From assembly GCF_000499845.2 (NCBI RefSeq), contig NC_023755.2:29148217-29212216 (forward strand): 64,000 nt of DNA. Direction: 5' to 3'. Origin of the DNA: Phaseolus vulgaris (lineage: Eukaryota > Streptophyta > Magnoliopsida > Fabales > Fabaceae). The translations under genes and the position numbers were made by a program. Shown piece after piece: positions 37,139 to 49,680 of this stretch. How positions within the stretch are numbered: position 1 is the first letter of the stretch; the number at the start of each line of letters is the position of its first letter. Below the pieces are notes generated by a model. It was not told the origin of the DNA. It was given only the letters and a program-made list of their open reading frames with translations, and made no database searches.

Positions 37139-37339
37139 TGTACCGACCAGTCCCTGAGCGTTGATTGATCATTGGTAATGTTGGTGCCACGTAAACGGGT
37201 CCCACGAGTGGCGTGAGCCAGTGTCTCGCAAAGCACGTGCGTCAAGGAGCCAAGAGCGGTCAAACATCGGTCATCAGGATGTACCAACGTGCCACTAGAC
37301 AGTGTGGAGAGATCGAACATTGGGAACCCAAACAGTAGA
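37139..37339 (+). repeat. Tat-C truncated 5' LTR
   Basis: The first 201 bp match the start of the 3' LTR (41234-42064) with a handful of differences, then jump into gag codons. The rest of the LTR, the primer site and the gag start are deleted. Confidence 0.92.
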
Positions 37340-39355
37340 CAGGGACCTGTTGCACCAAACGGGGGTGAGGGCCCCACCCTGCAACAAGTTATGGAGACGA
37401 TGCAAGCCCTTCAGGAAGAGATGGCTGCGTTGAGAGCAAACCAAGAACGCATCCAAGCAGACTTGGTAGCGACACAAGCAATGAGCGAGGAACTGCGCCG
37501 TTCGAACGAGGAACTGCGCCATTCGAACGAGGAACTCCGCAGAGATCTACAAACCCGCGCAGGTGACTGTGAGGGTGCAAATCAGGAGCCTATGACGCCA
37601 CCCAGGGATTTCCCAACGTCGTTCTCGCAAGAAATCGTGGATGTCGTGCTACCAGCCACGCTCGTAGGACTCAAGGTGACCTTCACTGGTACAGAAGACC
37701 CGGAGGCTCACCTCACAGCCTTCCATACGCAGATGATGCTGGTGGGGGAGTCCGACGCGGTGAGGTGCAAGCTGTTCATGAGCACACTGGCGGGAACAAC
37801 GATGGACTGGTTCATCAGCCTCCCTGATGGCCATCTAACGTCATTCCCGCAACTCACAAAGTTGTTCAGGGCACAATATATCGCGAATCGGGCTCCCCCG
37901 TCCATCTCCTACGACCTCTTTGATATAAGACAGTACCAAAGAGAATATTTGAAGGAGTTCCTCCACCGCTTTGGAGCACAAGTAGTAAGGTTGAACCTCA
38001 AAGACGAGAAGATGATGTGCACGCGTTCAGGAAGGCATTGTGCTAGGACCCTTCAGCGAGTCACTCATCTGAAACCATCCTAAGACCTTCGCCGAGATAA
38101 GGCGTCATGCGGTGGCCCATATTGCGGCGGAGGAAGAAGTTAGCAAGAAGCGCACATGCGTGGTTCCCACATGGCCGCGCACGACAGGTCGTTCTCAAAC
38201 CCTAAGGGTGCACGAGGCAACGATAGAGATGAAGACCCCCGTGAAGCAACAACCCTATCAACCAAGAAAGCCTAATGCGAAGGGGCGCAGGAGAGATAAC
38301 GTGCCGCAAAGGCACGACTTCATGTTAGAATTGAAAGACCTCATCGCTATCCCAAACATAGCGGAGAGGTTGAAGGTGCCTCCCAAGACAGACAAGAGGC
38401 TCGGGCCTAACAAGAACGCCTGGTGTGAGTTCCACCAAGCGTTCGGCCATCCCATACGCAATTGCTTAGCGTTGGGACACCAGCTAGACGAGTTGGTGAA
38501 GAACGGTCTCCTAAGGGATTATTTACAAGAAAAACAGGGGACCGAGGACATGACGGCAACAGGGGTGGCCCGGGACATGAAGTTCCCGTACACGGTGAGG
38601 TCCACACCATCGCATGAGGGTTCTCGGGAGGAGGCTGTACCGCTTCTCAGCGAAGGAGATACGCACAAACGGTGATGTCGGTAGAAACACAAAGGACTAA
38701 CGACGCCTTCGACGTCGACCTGGTCTTCACCAAGGCAGACCTAGAGGACGTCGTCCCCCATGACAACGACCCAGTGGTGATCTCAGCGGTAATCGCAGGA
38801 AGGAATGTGCACCGTGTGCTGGTAGATCAGGGAAGCTCGGCAGACGTAATGTTCTGGACGACTTTCAACAAACTGCAACTATCCCCCGACATGCAAAGGC
38901 CCTATGGCGGCTGTCTCTACGGTTTCGCAGGAGACTAGGTAGAGGTGCGCGGATACTTGGAGTTGAGGACCACCTTCACGGATGGCACCGCGTCACATAA
39001 GGAGAGCATCATGTACCTTGTCGTCAATGCCTCCTCTGCTTATAATATGTTGTTGGGTAGACCAATGCTGAATAGGTTAGGGGCGGTGCCGTCGACAAGG
39101 CACATGAAGATGAAGCTACCGAACCTGACAGGAAAGGTGATTACCATCAAATCATATCAAAAGGAGGCCAAGAGATGCTACGAGAAAAGCCTCAAAACAA
39201 GGAGAGGAGTATCTATGGTCACTAGTAGACCACCGTACACAGGGGAAGCAGAGTATGCCAAGGACCTGAAGAAAGACAACAGGTACCGGAGAAGGCAGCC
39301 CCATGGATTTCACGACAGGTCTCCTCCGTACGGTCCGTTTCGTTCAGAAAAATAG
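37340..39355 (+). pseudogene. Tat-C gag and protease, broken
   Basis: gag begins without its normal start (GPVAPNGGEGP joins LTR sequence). It continues with a coiled stretch containing a repeated SNEELR unit, the capsid-like region (TGTEDPEAHLTAFHTQMML, SYDLFDIRQYQ), then a frameshift near 38010. The second part (38112-38675) has the knuckle WCEFHQAFGHPIRNC (CX2HX4HX4C). Protease (38672-39355) has VLVDQGSSADVMFW; a TAG at 38936 stands where Tat-A and Tat-B have CAG. After about 39320 the sequence matches only the last ~40 codons of the Tat pol gene (GPFR), in decayed form, so roughly 3 kb of RT, RNase H and integrase are deleted. Confidence 0.92.
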
Positions 39356-40374
39356 AGGTCCTCGGGACGAAGCATGCAGACTTAAGGCACTGAAGCAGGG
39401 CTCGGTTCCTTGCACATGAAATGCGGCCGGTTTCAAGTTTTATTTCAGTTAAGCAAGAGTATTGTACATGGTATTAGGGGACACTCTTTTTCCCTTATAA
39501 GGGTTTTTTAACGAGGTCATCAGACGAATTTCGATTGAAATATTTTCTCAAGTTATGTACAATTCAGTAAAAACTTGTTTCTTAACGCTAGAAGTCTTGT
39601 GGGCAGAGAGGTAGGTTCGTGAGAGAACACCTCCCCCTTTTCGAGTGAAAACGCTAAGGTTAAATGAAATAGTTTGTGAAATAAATCCTTCGCGCCTTTG
39701 AGCGAAGTCGAGGTCAGTTAAAAACTTGCTTCCCTTGCGTTAGAAGTCTCATGAGCGGAGAGGTAGGTTCGTGAGAGAACACCTCCCCCCTCGAGTGGAA
39801 GCGCCAAGGTCGAACGAAACAGTTCTCCAGTTAAATCCTCCTCGCCCTCGAGCGAAGCCGAGGTCAGTTAATAGTTCTTCAGTTAAATCCTCTTCGCCCT
39901 TGAGTGAAGTCGAGGTCAGTCAAGAATTAGTTTCCCTTGCGTTAGAAGCCTCGTGAGCGGAGTGGTAGGTTCGTAAGAGAACACCTCCCCTCTTGTGTGA
40001 AAACCCCAAGGTAAAACGAAATAATTCGCCAGATAAATCCTCCACGCCTTTGAGCGAAGCCGAGGTCTGTTGAGAGTTTGTTCCCCTTGCGATTAGAGGC
40101 CTCGAAAGTAGAGAAGTATGTTTGTAAAAAACACCTCTCCTTTCGAGCAAGAACGCCAAGGAGGAACGACCCAATTCACAGTTAAAACCCCTCCTCACGA
40201 TGAGGGGAACATATGACAGAATGCTAGAAGAAACATCTTGGCGCCAGGCACCATGATTTAGCAGTTATGAAAGTCAAAAAGCAGTTTTCGATTTAGAAAT
40301 AAAAGCAACTATATGTTCGAGAAAGTAAAGTTGCAGGCAGATAATAAAGAGTTTGTCTGTCAACCAAATACAAA
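39356..40374 (+). repeat. Tat-C 3' region with tandem repeats
   Basis: The GGGGACACTC..TTTCCCT..AGGGTTTTT block (~39478-39510) equals that in Tat-A and Tat-B. Units of about 130-180 bp then repeat around GAGCGGAGAGGTAGGTTCGTGAGAGAACACCTCCCC and TCCTCCTCGCCCTCGAGCGAAGCCGAGGTCAG (39600-40190, three to four copies). No coding frame. Confidence 0.85.
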
Positions 40375-40842
40375 TTAAGGAAGGACCCTGGGAACGATTT
40401 GCACGTTTTCAACACAGTTTGATACTGTGAAGGGCGTAATATCCATCCCAAGATGTGCACAAGCAACTTGAGCAAGAGCGTCTCTGAATCCCTCATCATA
40501 AGCATCGAGAACATCTCCGGTCAGCTCAGCCTCAGCTTCTTCAAACCTCTTAGCTTGTTGAAGGAGTTCGGTCTCCACTTGACTCAGCTGCACCTCTCCA
40601 CTGATGGACCTTTGTTCAAGCCCCGTAATCTTGGACTTGGACACCTCATCAACCTCTTCTAGCTCGAAGACCCGAATCCGCAGGGACAAAACTCTTGCCT
40701 CCAGCTCAGTAACCTCTCGGCATTTGGCATGAAGTTGTTTAGAGAGATGAGCCAACTCCTCTCTCAGTGCAACCTCGCAGGCAGCAAACGAGCGAACCAG
40801 CGTTGATTAAACAGAGGGTAATCGATACAGAGATTAAACAAC
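40375..40842 (-). pseudogene. Tat-C antisense gene, C-terminal remnant
   Basis: Antisense frame with a heptad-rich coiled coil (ELEARVLSLRIRVFELEEV) and a C-terminus (FRDALAQVACAHLGMDITPF) aligning with the end of the Tat-A/B antisense proteins. The N-terminal globular exon is missing; the frame upstream of ~40800 closes. Pyrimidine-rich minus-strand sequence at 40860-41100 resembles the Tat-A/B antisense 5'UTR, so the deletion removed the middle of the gene. Confidence 0.75.
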
Positions 40843-41218
40843 ATAGACAGTCATCCAGAATCAGAATCAATAAACGAGTGTGAACGGTAGTCCGAGTTCG
40901 TACCTACGACCGGATAGCGAGAAAATGCAGGAATGTGCAGAGCAAACACGAGAATGCTTGAGGAAGAAGGCGAAACAATCAAGAGTTTCAGAGGATGATG
41001 GAACAAGTGATTGGACGCGTGCATTTTCGAAAGTTTAAAAGCAAACAAAGAAGCATAAGCGACGTTAAGCCCTAGCCGTTGATCAAAAACACGTGTGCAT
41101 AGATAAGACATGCTCAGAAAGACATCACTTTGGCATAGTATTTACGTCCTGTGACACAAAGCCTTGTAGGTCACCCAGGGCTAGGACTTAGCCTTTTTGC
41201 TGAATGAGTTACAGCTCG

Positions 41219-41233
41219 AGCCTGAGGGGCTTG
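41219..41233 (+). other. Tat-C polypurine tract
   Basis: AGCCTGAGGGGCTTG directly before the 3' LTR; same placement as in Tat-A and Tat-B. Confidence 0.8.
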
Positions 41234-42064
41234 TGTACCGACCAGTCCCTGGGCGTTGATTGACCACTGGTAATGTTTGTGCCACGCAAGCGGGTCCCAT
41301 GAGCGGCGTGAGCCAGTGTCTCGCAAAGCACGTGCACCAAGGAGCCAAGAGCGGTTAGATATCGGTCATCAGGATGTACCGACGTGCCACTAGACAGTAT
41401 GGAGAGATAGAACATCAGGAACCCAAACAGTAGAGGTGGACCCCAGATCACATGCCAATTATCAGTAAGGGAGAAGCCTAGATCACGAGTGTCCATGCAT
41501 GCAGAGTGGATGACGCGTTCAGGCGTAACATAAAGCGTAGAGCCACTGGAAAGATATGACCTGCGAGGGTCACGTTCAGGGGTGAGTTGCATGCATGACA
41601 CGTGAACAGTTGGGGCACTCCCAGAGGCGGGTGACCCCAGAGATCAGGTGCACGAGGAGGCACCCAGGTGGTCATCCCGTCAGAGGTTGCACTCTAGTTA
41701 GGGACCCCAAGCGCTAGGTTATCCTGAGAGTAAGGTAACAACAGTGTTGGGCCCGCCCGTAAGAAAGGCCCATTTCGGGTAAAGATGAAACCCTAGTTTC
41801 AGTCTATAAATAGTAAGGTAACAAACTTGACAAGAGAGGCTATTCCCTTGCGCCGCTAAACACACACACAGTAACAGTTACACAGTTTTGGTGTTTCCTA
41901 GCCCTAGTACTGACTTGAGCGTCAAAGTGAAAACGGCCTCTAGGGCGCCCTTTGTCTTTGTGTTTTCAGGTATTCATCACAGGAAGGCACGTGCGAACGC
42001 AAGGATTCTAGACGTAGGAGTGACGTAGGCGCACGAAGGCGTTTCTGGTCAACCAGCAGGAACA
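41234..42064 (+). repeat. Tat-C 3' LTR
   Basis: 831 bp, TGTACCGACCAG..GCAGGAACA, followed by CATCT. TATAAATA at 41805-41812 is the likely TATA box. The block CTGACTTGAGCGTCAAAGTG at 41910-41929 parallels the other LTRs. Confidence 0.94.
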
Positions 42065-42069
42065 CATCT

Positions 42070-43309
42070 GCTAACAATAAAAATTTAAGACTGAATTTGA
42101 GAAAGTTAAATATGATATAAAGAAGAAAATTCTCAAATAGGTTTTCTAAAAGGTCTAGAGTTAAAATATGATGTTAGTGTTATGTTAGAGACGATAAAAG
42201 TTCACAAGAACATTGTTTCTCTCAAATATAACACAAAAAAACAAAGGCAATTCAATTATCCCCTTTAAATCTTTGTTTTATCGACCTTGGAAGTTTCAAA
42301 CCCCAAGGAACAACAATGTTAAAGCCACACCGAAAACAACATGGACTCCGTCAACAAAAGGAAAAACACAAATACAGAATTTTATTATAATCAATTATAA
42401 CAATAATCAAGTTTTAGTAAAAAACGATTTTTTACACTTAGTCTCTAAAGACAATTTTGAGAACGTGTCATTTTGATGTTGCATATTTTTAGGAAGCTTT
42501 CAGATTTGTTTCAGTTAAATGAGTCAAATTTTTTTCTTTTTTCACTAGCTATAAGTGGATTAGCTATTTGTTATTTATCAGCAAAGCTATCATTTAATCC
42601 TGTTTTCCCAAACAATATGTTCAAAATTCAAGATTTCATCTGATTAATTGCAAATATGGAGGGTAAATATGGAACAACAAGAATGCTATGAAATCTATAT
42701 GCCTTACTAATATGTTCATCATGTTGTGCCAACAAATGCAAACTAGTTCAAACATGACTGATAGTTGAATCATGATACATTGACAACAACTTTTTTTTAT
42801 ACTCATTGTACAATTTTTAATATTATTATTTTATTAAATTTTTATATTATTTAATTGCAAAATTATTTTTTATTATAATTTTTTTACAATTGTTACATCG
42901 TATACAATTATCACGGATTTGTCAAAGTATATTTTTGGTGATAGTTTACATGTAACACCCCAAAAATACATCTAACTATTACAATACAAGTTCTACATAT
43001 TTCTATACAAGCTTAGAGTTTTTCAAAATATTATTATTACAAGATTATGACTTATAGAAATACAAACATTTACAATATAAGGTTAAAAAAAACATCCTAA
43101 AGCCCTTCAAAACCTTTGACACGTGTTTGATCATCTGCTCGTGTACATAGTACAGTCATCGCAGTTTACAACACAACAAGAAAAACAAGGGTAAACTAGT
43201 GAAAATAATATTTCATCCCTAACTTATTTCTCTTCATATCATCAAATTAATCCTATTTATGTCAAATTACCAAATGGAAATCAAGTCATTTCCAATTATC
43301 CTGCAAGTG
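42070..43309. other. Intergenic, no gene recognised
   Basis: AT-rich; includes an AT block at 42800-42940 resembling 430-560, and an isolated TGTAACACCCC at 42953 that I could not pair with a second LTR. Confidence 0.5.
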
Positions 43310-46300
43310 TTTTTCTCAATCAAAATCATGTCATAAACAATGTTTTGTATATTCCTTGCTTCACTTTTAATCTTCTTTTAGTGGAAAAATTGATTGATAA
43401 ACTATCTTGTTTTCTTACCTTTGACTCTAATGTCTATCACATTCAGGACAAAAACTCCTTGGAGATGATTGGTTATGCTTAGACGAAAGATAGACTTTAT
43501 ATACTCAGGATCTCATCTTACCATAAACTTCAAATTAAACCCATCAAATCTACACACACCATCAGTGCTAGTGATCTAGAAACTCTTTGACATTTTCGAT
43601 TAGGTAATATTTCAAATAAATGTATTGATGTTATCAAGAATAAATTTCTTTTCGTTAAATATAACAAATATTTTGTTTGTGATGTTTATCATTTTGCAAA
43701 GCAAAAGAGACTTTCATTTCCTATTAGTACATCTAAATATAAAAGATGTTTTGATTTGATTCATGTAGATATTAGGTGACCATACTTAATACCATCAATT
43801 CATAGTCGTAAATATTTCTTGACCATAAATGATGACTATTCGAGGTACACATGGATTTTTCTTTTAAAAAAAAATTTGAAGTTGTCAAACTTTTGGAAAA
43901 TTTTGTTGTTTTTGTTCAAACACAATTTGAGACAACAATAAAAATAATAAGAAGTGATAATGGGAATGAATTTTTCATGACTAATTTCTTTGTCAATAAA
44001 GGAATACTACATCAAACATCATGTGTCAATACTCCACAATAAAATAGTATAGTCAAAAGAAAACATGGTCATTTATTAAATGTAGAAAGATCTCTCTTGA
44101 TACAATCTCATTTACCCAAAATTTATTGGTCATATTCTGTGATACATGTTGCGCATATTATAAACATGCTTCCCACACCTGTTTTAAACTATTCCTCTCC
44201 TTATGAAATGTTTTACAAAATTGAAGCAAATTTTAATGAATTAAAGGTGTTTGGTTCTTTATGTTATGCTAGCACTTTGTCAACAAATAAAAGAAAATTT
44301 GATCCAAGGGCATCAAAATGTGTTTTTATTAGTTTTAAAAGGGGGACAAAAGGATATATTTTGTTGAATATTCGATCAAGAGAAATTTTTGTGTCTAGGG
44401 ATGTTGTCTTTTATGAACATGTTTTTCCATATCAAAGGGTTCAAGATACTAGCAATGAAACTAACAGTCCTAACATTTATGATCAAAGTTTTTTTTACTG
44501 AAGATCAACCTATTTTGAGTCAACCATCACAAGCCATTCTTGCACCTTGTGATAATGCTTAAAATAATAGTAATAATAACTGTGAGTCACACATTTAGGT
44601 TCCAGAAGAAGTTTGTTCCCATATAAACCAAAACCTCATTGAAGATCATGACATAGAACAAAATTCTAAATCACATCAATTTATCTGAATGAGTACAAGA
44701 GTAAAAAGACCACCTCAGTATTTAAAGGACTATCATTGTAATCTTAATGTTTCCAATACATCTTCAAGAGTTAAATATCCTTTTAATTATGTTTTATCTT
44801 ATAACACTTTATCACATTCTTACACATCTTTTGTTATGTCTCTTTCTTCACATGTTGAGCCAAACACTTATTCTGAAGCTGTGAAACATGACTGTTGAAG
44901 AAAAGCTATGCAATGTGAGATATATGCTTTAGAGTCAAATCAAACTTGGGAGACTACTCTTCTACCTAAGGACAAAGCTGCCACAGGCTTGATGGGACAA
45001 TTGAAAGATATAAAGCAAGGTTAGTGGCAAAGGGAAAGACATTGACTACCTTGATACTTTCTCTCAAGTAGCAAAGATGACCACCATAAGGTTGCTTCGT
45101 TCTCTAGCTTCTATCGATAATTGGGAATTGAAACAATTTGACATAAACAATGCCTTTTTACATGGAAATTTGAAAAAAGATGTATACATGGTTGCTCTTC
45201 CTGGGTTGACTTCTATTCCACCAGCAAAATTTTGTAAACTTAAAAAGGCTTTATATGGCCTTGAGCAAGCCAACAGAGAGTGGTTTGCAAAACTGTCATC
45301 CTTTTTGCTTTTTAAGGGATATACTCAATCTATGAATGATCATTCCTTGTTCATTAATTCTTCTGAAGGATCTTTTACAACATTATTGGTGTATGTGTAT
45401 GATATAATATTGACAGGAAATGATAAAGAAGAGATTGCTTGAATTAAACAAGCCTTGAATCAGACATTCAAGATTAAGGATCTTAGGGATTTAAGATATT
45501 TTCTTGGTTTAGAAGTAGCAAGAAGTAAGAAAGGAATAATGGTGAATCAAAGGAAATATGCATTGGAATTGTTAACAGATGCAGGTCTTTTAGCCTGCAA
45601 ACCTGCACTCACTCCTATTGATAATCATGAAAAATTATCTTCTACTGAAGTGTTCATTTCACAGATATTCAAGCCTATAGAAGATTGATTGGAAGGCTTA
45701 TGTATCTCACTAATACCCGACCTAACATAACATTTTCTGTGCAACAACTTTCTCAATTTCTTGTTAAGCCTACAATTGCTCACTATACTGCAAAAATTAG
45801 AATTCTCAGATATATTAAAGGAGCTCCAAGTCTTGGTTTATTTTTCTCTTCCAACACTTCTGCTCATCTCAAAGCCTTTTGTGATAGTGAGTGGGGCACC
45901 TGCAGTGATTCAAGACATTTAGTGATTGATTTTAGTGTGTATCTTGGGAATTCTCTCATGTCCTCGAAATCAAATAAGCAAGGAACAATATCAAAGAGTT
46001 CTTGTGAAGCTGAATACAGGGCAATGACCACTGTTACATGTGAAATTCAATGGCTAACTTATTTTCTTCAAGATTTCAAAGTTCCTTTTGAGCAACCATC
46101 TCTTTTGTATTGTGACAATGACTTAGCAAGATACATTGCATCAAATCCAATGTTTCACGAGCGTACGAAACATATAGAAATAAATTGTCACGTTAGGGAC
46201 AAATTAAAGAAGGGTCTTATCCATTTGCTTCCCCTTTCCACCACAGAGCAACTGGCTGGCATTTATACCAAAGCTTTAAGTCCTCAATCTTTCAAGAGTA

Positions 46301-46392
46301 TTTGTTCCAAGCTGGGTCTCATTAATATTTGCTCCGTAGCTTGCGAAGGGGTATTAAAGGATATGGATACCAGAGTTATAGAAGGATGCTAA
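43310..46392 (+). pseudogene. Ty1/copia pol fragment, decayed
   Basis: In order: gag-pre-integrase region (VLYIPCFTFNLL near 43350; FRLGNISNK near 43600); integrase core (FDLIHVDIR, NDDYSRYTWIF, IIRSDNGNEFF, then CVNTPQ followed by a stop); the KVFGSLCYAS region near 44250; RT (LKQFDINNAFLHGNL near 45130, catalytic YVDD changed to YVYD near 45395); RNase H (KSSCEAEYRAM, YCDNDLARYIASNP, RTKHIEINCHVRDKL, QLAGIYTKAL). Many stops and frame changes. gag and the 5' LTR are absent. A possible 3' LTR start follows a purine tract near 46350, but its far end is not defined. Confidence 0.92.
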
Positions 46393-46991
46393 TATTAATT
46401 GTGTCTTTTCTAATTCTTAGTTATTTCTCTATATATAGGTGAATAACTTTTATTTTGTCTTGTCTGTTATGATTCTAGTATTTATTGATTGATTCTTTCT
46501 CTCTTTAGCTAGATCTTAAATGAGTGTAGTGCTTGTACATATTCAAACTATTTGTTTTGATTTCAATATTATAATAGAAGAGATATTCATTCTCATATCC
46601 TTTGTCTTCCTTTTAGTCTTTTGTTCATCTCTGTTTTATTTTATAATAAAAAGAAAAAGAAAAAAAAGAAAGTGGTGGGAGGGTCGGATTCTTTTTTTTT
46701 TTTTTCGGGTCTTACATTGCAAGGTAAGACATTTTTTAATTTGTGTCCCGTCTATTTTTGTTTTTCTTTACTTGTCATTAGGTTTCATCAATAATAGTCG
46801 TGTATTTTTATAAATTAAAATAAATTTTACTATATATTATTCTATAGTGAAATTAATGGTTTGGTATACTAGGTACAAGTCACAATCAAACCACAAATAT
46901 TCAAAATCAAATCAAATAATAAGAAATAGAAAAACTTTTCTTTAACATAGTAAACAATAAAATACACACACTTCACAACTCCATATAATAA
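46393..46991. other. Possible decayed copia 3' LTR and spacer
   Basis: AT-rich with a pyrimidine-rich stretch (46490-46640) as seen in LTR R/U5 regions. No clear LTR end. Nothing coding is supported. Confidence 0.4.
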
Positions 46992-47468
46992 TGTATCGGT
47001 CGGTACCGAACGAGCCAGTCTTGACCAAGGTGACCGACCGCCCGAGCCAAAGGACACCTCAAGAAACACAATAAATAATAGTAATGAAAGTTATAATAAC
47101 ACTTAATGAGTCACATTCATATCCCGAAATATGCGGAAAATATCTTCGACGAATTAGTCAACAACTGATTAATTAGGGACCTCGATACATGTCAGTTAAT
47201 AACTGATATTCGGCCAATTACCATAAGGGTCCATAACTAACACTGTAAATAAAACCCTTTGCGGAGGTGCAAGGTACGTTTTTCACAAGAATACACTTAA
47301 ATCATTGCACTGACTTGAGCGTCGGAGTGCAATCGCAGGTACCTCGACCGGTGGAGCATCAACCGCAAAGGAAGGAAGCTTGAAGAAACCCAAGGACTAC
47401 CGACACATCAGCAATTTTACAACCAGTTTCAGGTACTATCTGGATTCCTCTTTGTCTATACAGGTACA
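46992..47468 (+). repeat. LTR-D: 5' LTR of another gypsy-type element
   Basis: 477 bp from TGTATCGGTCGG to CAGGTACA, followed two bases later by TGGCGCCCACCGTGGGG, the same primer-site block as in Tat-A and Tat-B. It contains CTGACTTGAGCGTCGGAGTG at 47310-47329, shared with the Tat LTRs. No matching 3' LTR lies in the window. Confidence 0.82.
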
Positions 47469-47470
47469 AT

Positions 47471-47487
47471 TGGCGCCCACCGTGGGG
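47471..47487 (+). other. LTR-D primer-binding site
   Basis: TGGCGCCCACCGTGGGG begins with TGG, as a site complementary to a tRNA CCA end would. Tat-A and Tat-B have the same block with an altered first triplet. tRNA identity is not assigned. Confidence 0.7.
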
Positions 47488-47579
47488 TCGAGATAGAGTT
47501 AAAGTAAGCAAATGGTAGGTAGATAGAAAAATCAAGAATGCACGTTATTAATTGGAAAGGTTTGCACGTTGATCGATTC

Positions 47580-48960
47580 ATTTAAATTTGTTGAGATTTT
47601 GTCTTGCAAGAATTATTGTTGTTATCTGTCATGATTATCATCACTTAAATCTTTTGAGATTCCTAAAAATAATAAATATAATTGTTGTTATTTAAATCTA
47701 TTATGATAATCGCCATTTAAATCTTTGGAGATTCCTAAAAATAACAAATATAATTGTTCTTATGAATAATCATCATTTAAATCTATGGAGATTTCTAAAA
47801 ATAAAAAATATGATTATTATTTAAATTTGTTATGATTATAATCATCAGAATTATTATTGCCTCGCAACCAAAATTATTATTATTTAAATCTGTTGAGAAT
47901 TATTATTATTATTATTTAAATCTGTTGAGAATTATTATTATTATTTAAATCTGTTGAGATATTTGTTGTTATGATTAATCATCATTTAAATCTATGGCGA
48001 TTTCTGAAAATAACAAACATATTTGTTGTTATTTCAATCTATCATCATTTAAATCGGTTGAGATTCCTAGATGAAAACAACAAATAATTGTTATTTAAAT
48101 TTGTTATGATTATCATCATCAGGATTATTATTGCCCGCGCGATCAAAATTATTGTAATTTAAATATGTTATGATTTAAATTTATTGAGATTATTGTTGTT
48201 ATTTAAATCTGTTATTGTTTAAATATGTTGAGATTATTATTGTTATTTAAATTTGTTGAGATTTTATCTTGCAAAAATTAGTATCGTCCCATGTAATCAA
48301 AATTATTTTTGCCTTATGCAATTATAAATGTTATATTCGTCATTTAAATCTATTGACAGTTGTTATTTAAATCTATGATTTAAATGTGTTGAGATTCCTG
48401 GATGAAAATAAAAAAATATAATTATTGTTATTTAAATTTGTTATGATTATCATCATCAGGATTATTATCGCTTCGCGCGATCAAAATTATTATTATTTAA
48501 ATTTGTTATGATTTAAATTTGTTGAGATAATTATTGTTATGATTAATCATCATTTAAATCTATTGAGAGTTTTGAAAATAACAAACATAATTGTTATTAT
48601 TTCAATCTATCATCATTTTAAATCTGTTGAGATTCTTGGATGAAAATAACAAATATAATTATTTTTATTTAAATTTTTTATGATTATCATCATCAGAATT
48701 ATTATCGTCTCGCGCGATTTGAATTATTATTGTTATTTAAATCTATTATGATTATTATCATCAGAATTATTATCGCCCCGCGTGATTATTATTATTTAAA
48801 TTTGTTATGATTTAAATATGTTGAGAATTATTATTATTTTAATATTGTTATTTAAATTTGTTATGAATATAATCATCAGAATTATTATCGTCCCGTGCGA
48901 CCAAATTTATTATCATTTAAATAAATTGAGATTTCTAAAATAAATAAAATATAATTGTTG
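47580..48960. repeat. Degenerate AT-rich repeat field with CG-rich punctuation
   Basis: Phrases ATTTAAATCTGTTGAGATT and ATTATCATCATCAGAATTATTATCG recur many times. A short CG-rich island (TCGCGCGATC and variants) follows the latter at about 47855, 48135, 48475, 48710, 48780 and 48890. Spacing is irregular (70-340 bp), so these are expanded and shuffled units rather than a clean satellite. Confidence 0.85.
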
Positions 48961-49314
48961 TTATTTCTTCTATTCTTTGACTTTTTTTTAACCATATTTT
49001 TATGGTACTCAACAGAAACTGAGATGTCACTCTATCATCAGCATTATCATGATATTTCTCATGAGAGCAATTATTCTTGTTACTAAATATAAAGCGTAGT
49101 AGTGTAAAAGTATATGTCTAAGAATGTTCTGGCAAGGAAAGACTTGGTATTTAAGCGCGTCCATTAGTGACCCACCTCTCTTTCCTGGGAACTTACCTGG
49201 TGTACTAGTTCACGGTCTACAATTATTGTTCCTAAGATCAGATCAACTCGGCCAGAACCAAAACGAAGCCTCGACCAAAATAAATTATTATTGTCCTGTG
49301 CGACCAAAATAAAA

Positions 49315-49680
49315 TAGGATTTTTCACTCCAACCGAATTCATCGAGGATGACTCATCGACCAGCTCAAATTATTATCGTCTCAGGCTATCAGAATAAGAG
49401 GAGTTGTCACTCCAGCCGAATTCACCGAGAATAACTCTTCGACTAGCTCAAGTTATTATTGTCTCAGGCGATTAGAATAACAGGAGTTTTCAGTCCAAAT
49501 GAATTCAACAAGGATAACTCCTCATCGTCTCAGCCGATTAGAATAATAGGAGTTTTCACTCCAATCGAATTCATCAAGGATAACTCCTTAACTAGTTGAA
49601 ATTACTATAACCTTACGCGATCAAATTAAAATAGAAGTTTTCACTTCAACCGAGTTCATCCATTCTACTCTAAACACTCG
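49315..49680. repeat. Second repeat field in LTR-D, ~60-100-bp units
   Basis: Four to five units share TTTTCACTCCAACCGAATTC followed by ATCAAGGATAACTC and a TTATTATCGTCTCAGGCGATTAGAATAA phrase. In style and place it resembles the 3' repeats of Tat-A/B/C, but it differs in sequence. Confidence 0.8.

Larger units (their letters stand above)
37139..42064 (+). mobile_element. Tat-C: gag-protease-only Tat derivative
   Basis: Starts TGTACCG, ends AGCAGGAACA, and is flanked by CATCT (37134-37138 and 42065-42069). It holds a truncated 5' LTR, gag and protease, a short remnant of the pol C-terminus, 3' repeats, a truncated antisense gene, a polypurine tract and a full 831-bp 3' LTR. RT, RNase H and integrase are absent. 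Same superfamily as Tat-A/B but a distinct family by LTR and protein divergence. Confidence 0.92.

Noticed and set aside
42213..42476. 87-codon plus-strand open frame
   Set aside because: Asn/Lys-rich AT-driven frame without homology I recognise; no supporting context.
42953..42963. TGTAACACCCC as an LTR start
   Set aside because: No second copy, primer site or matching end found in the window.
47580..48960. CRISPR-like array of repeats and spacers
   Set aside because: Repeat units are degenerate and irregularly spaced, in a plant LTR element interior; no cas genes.
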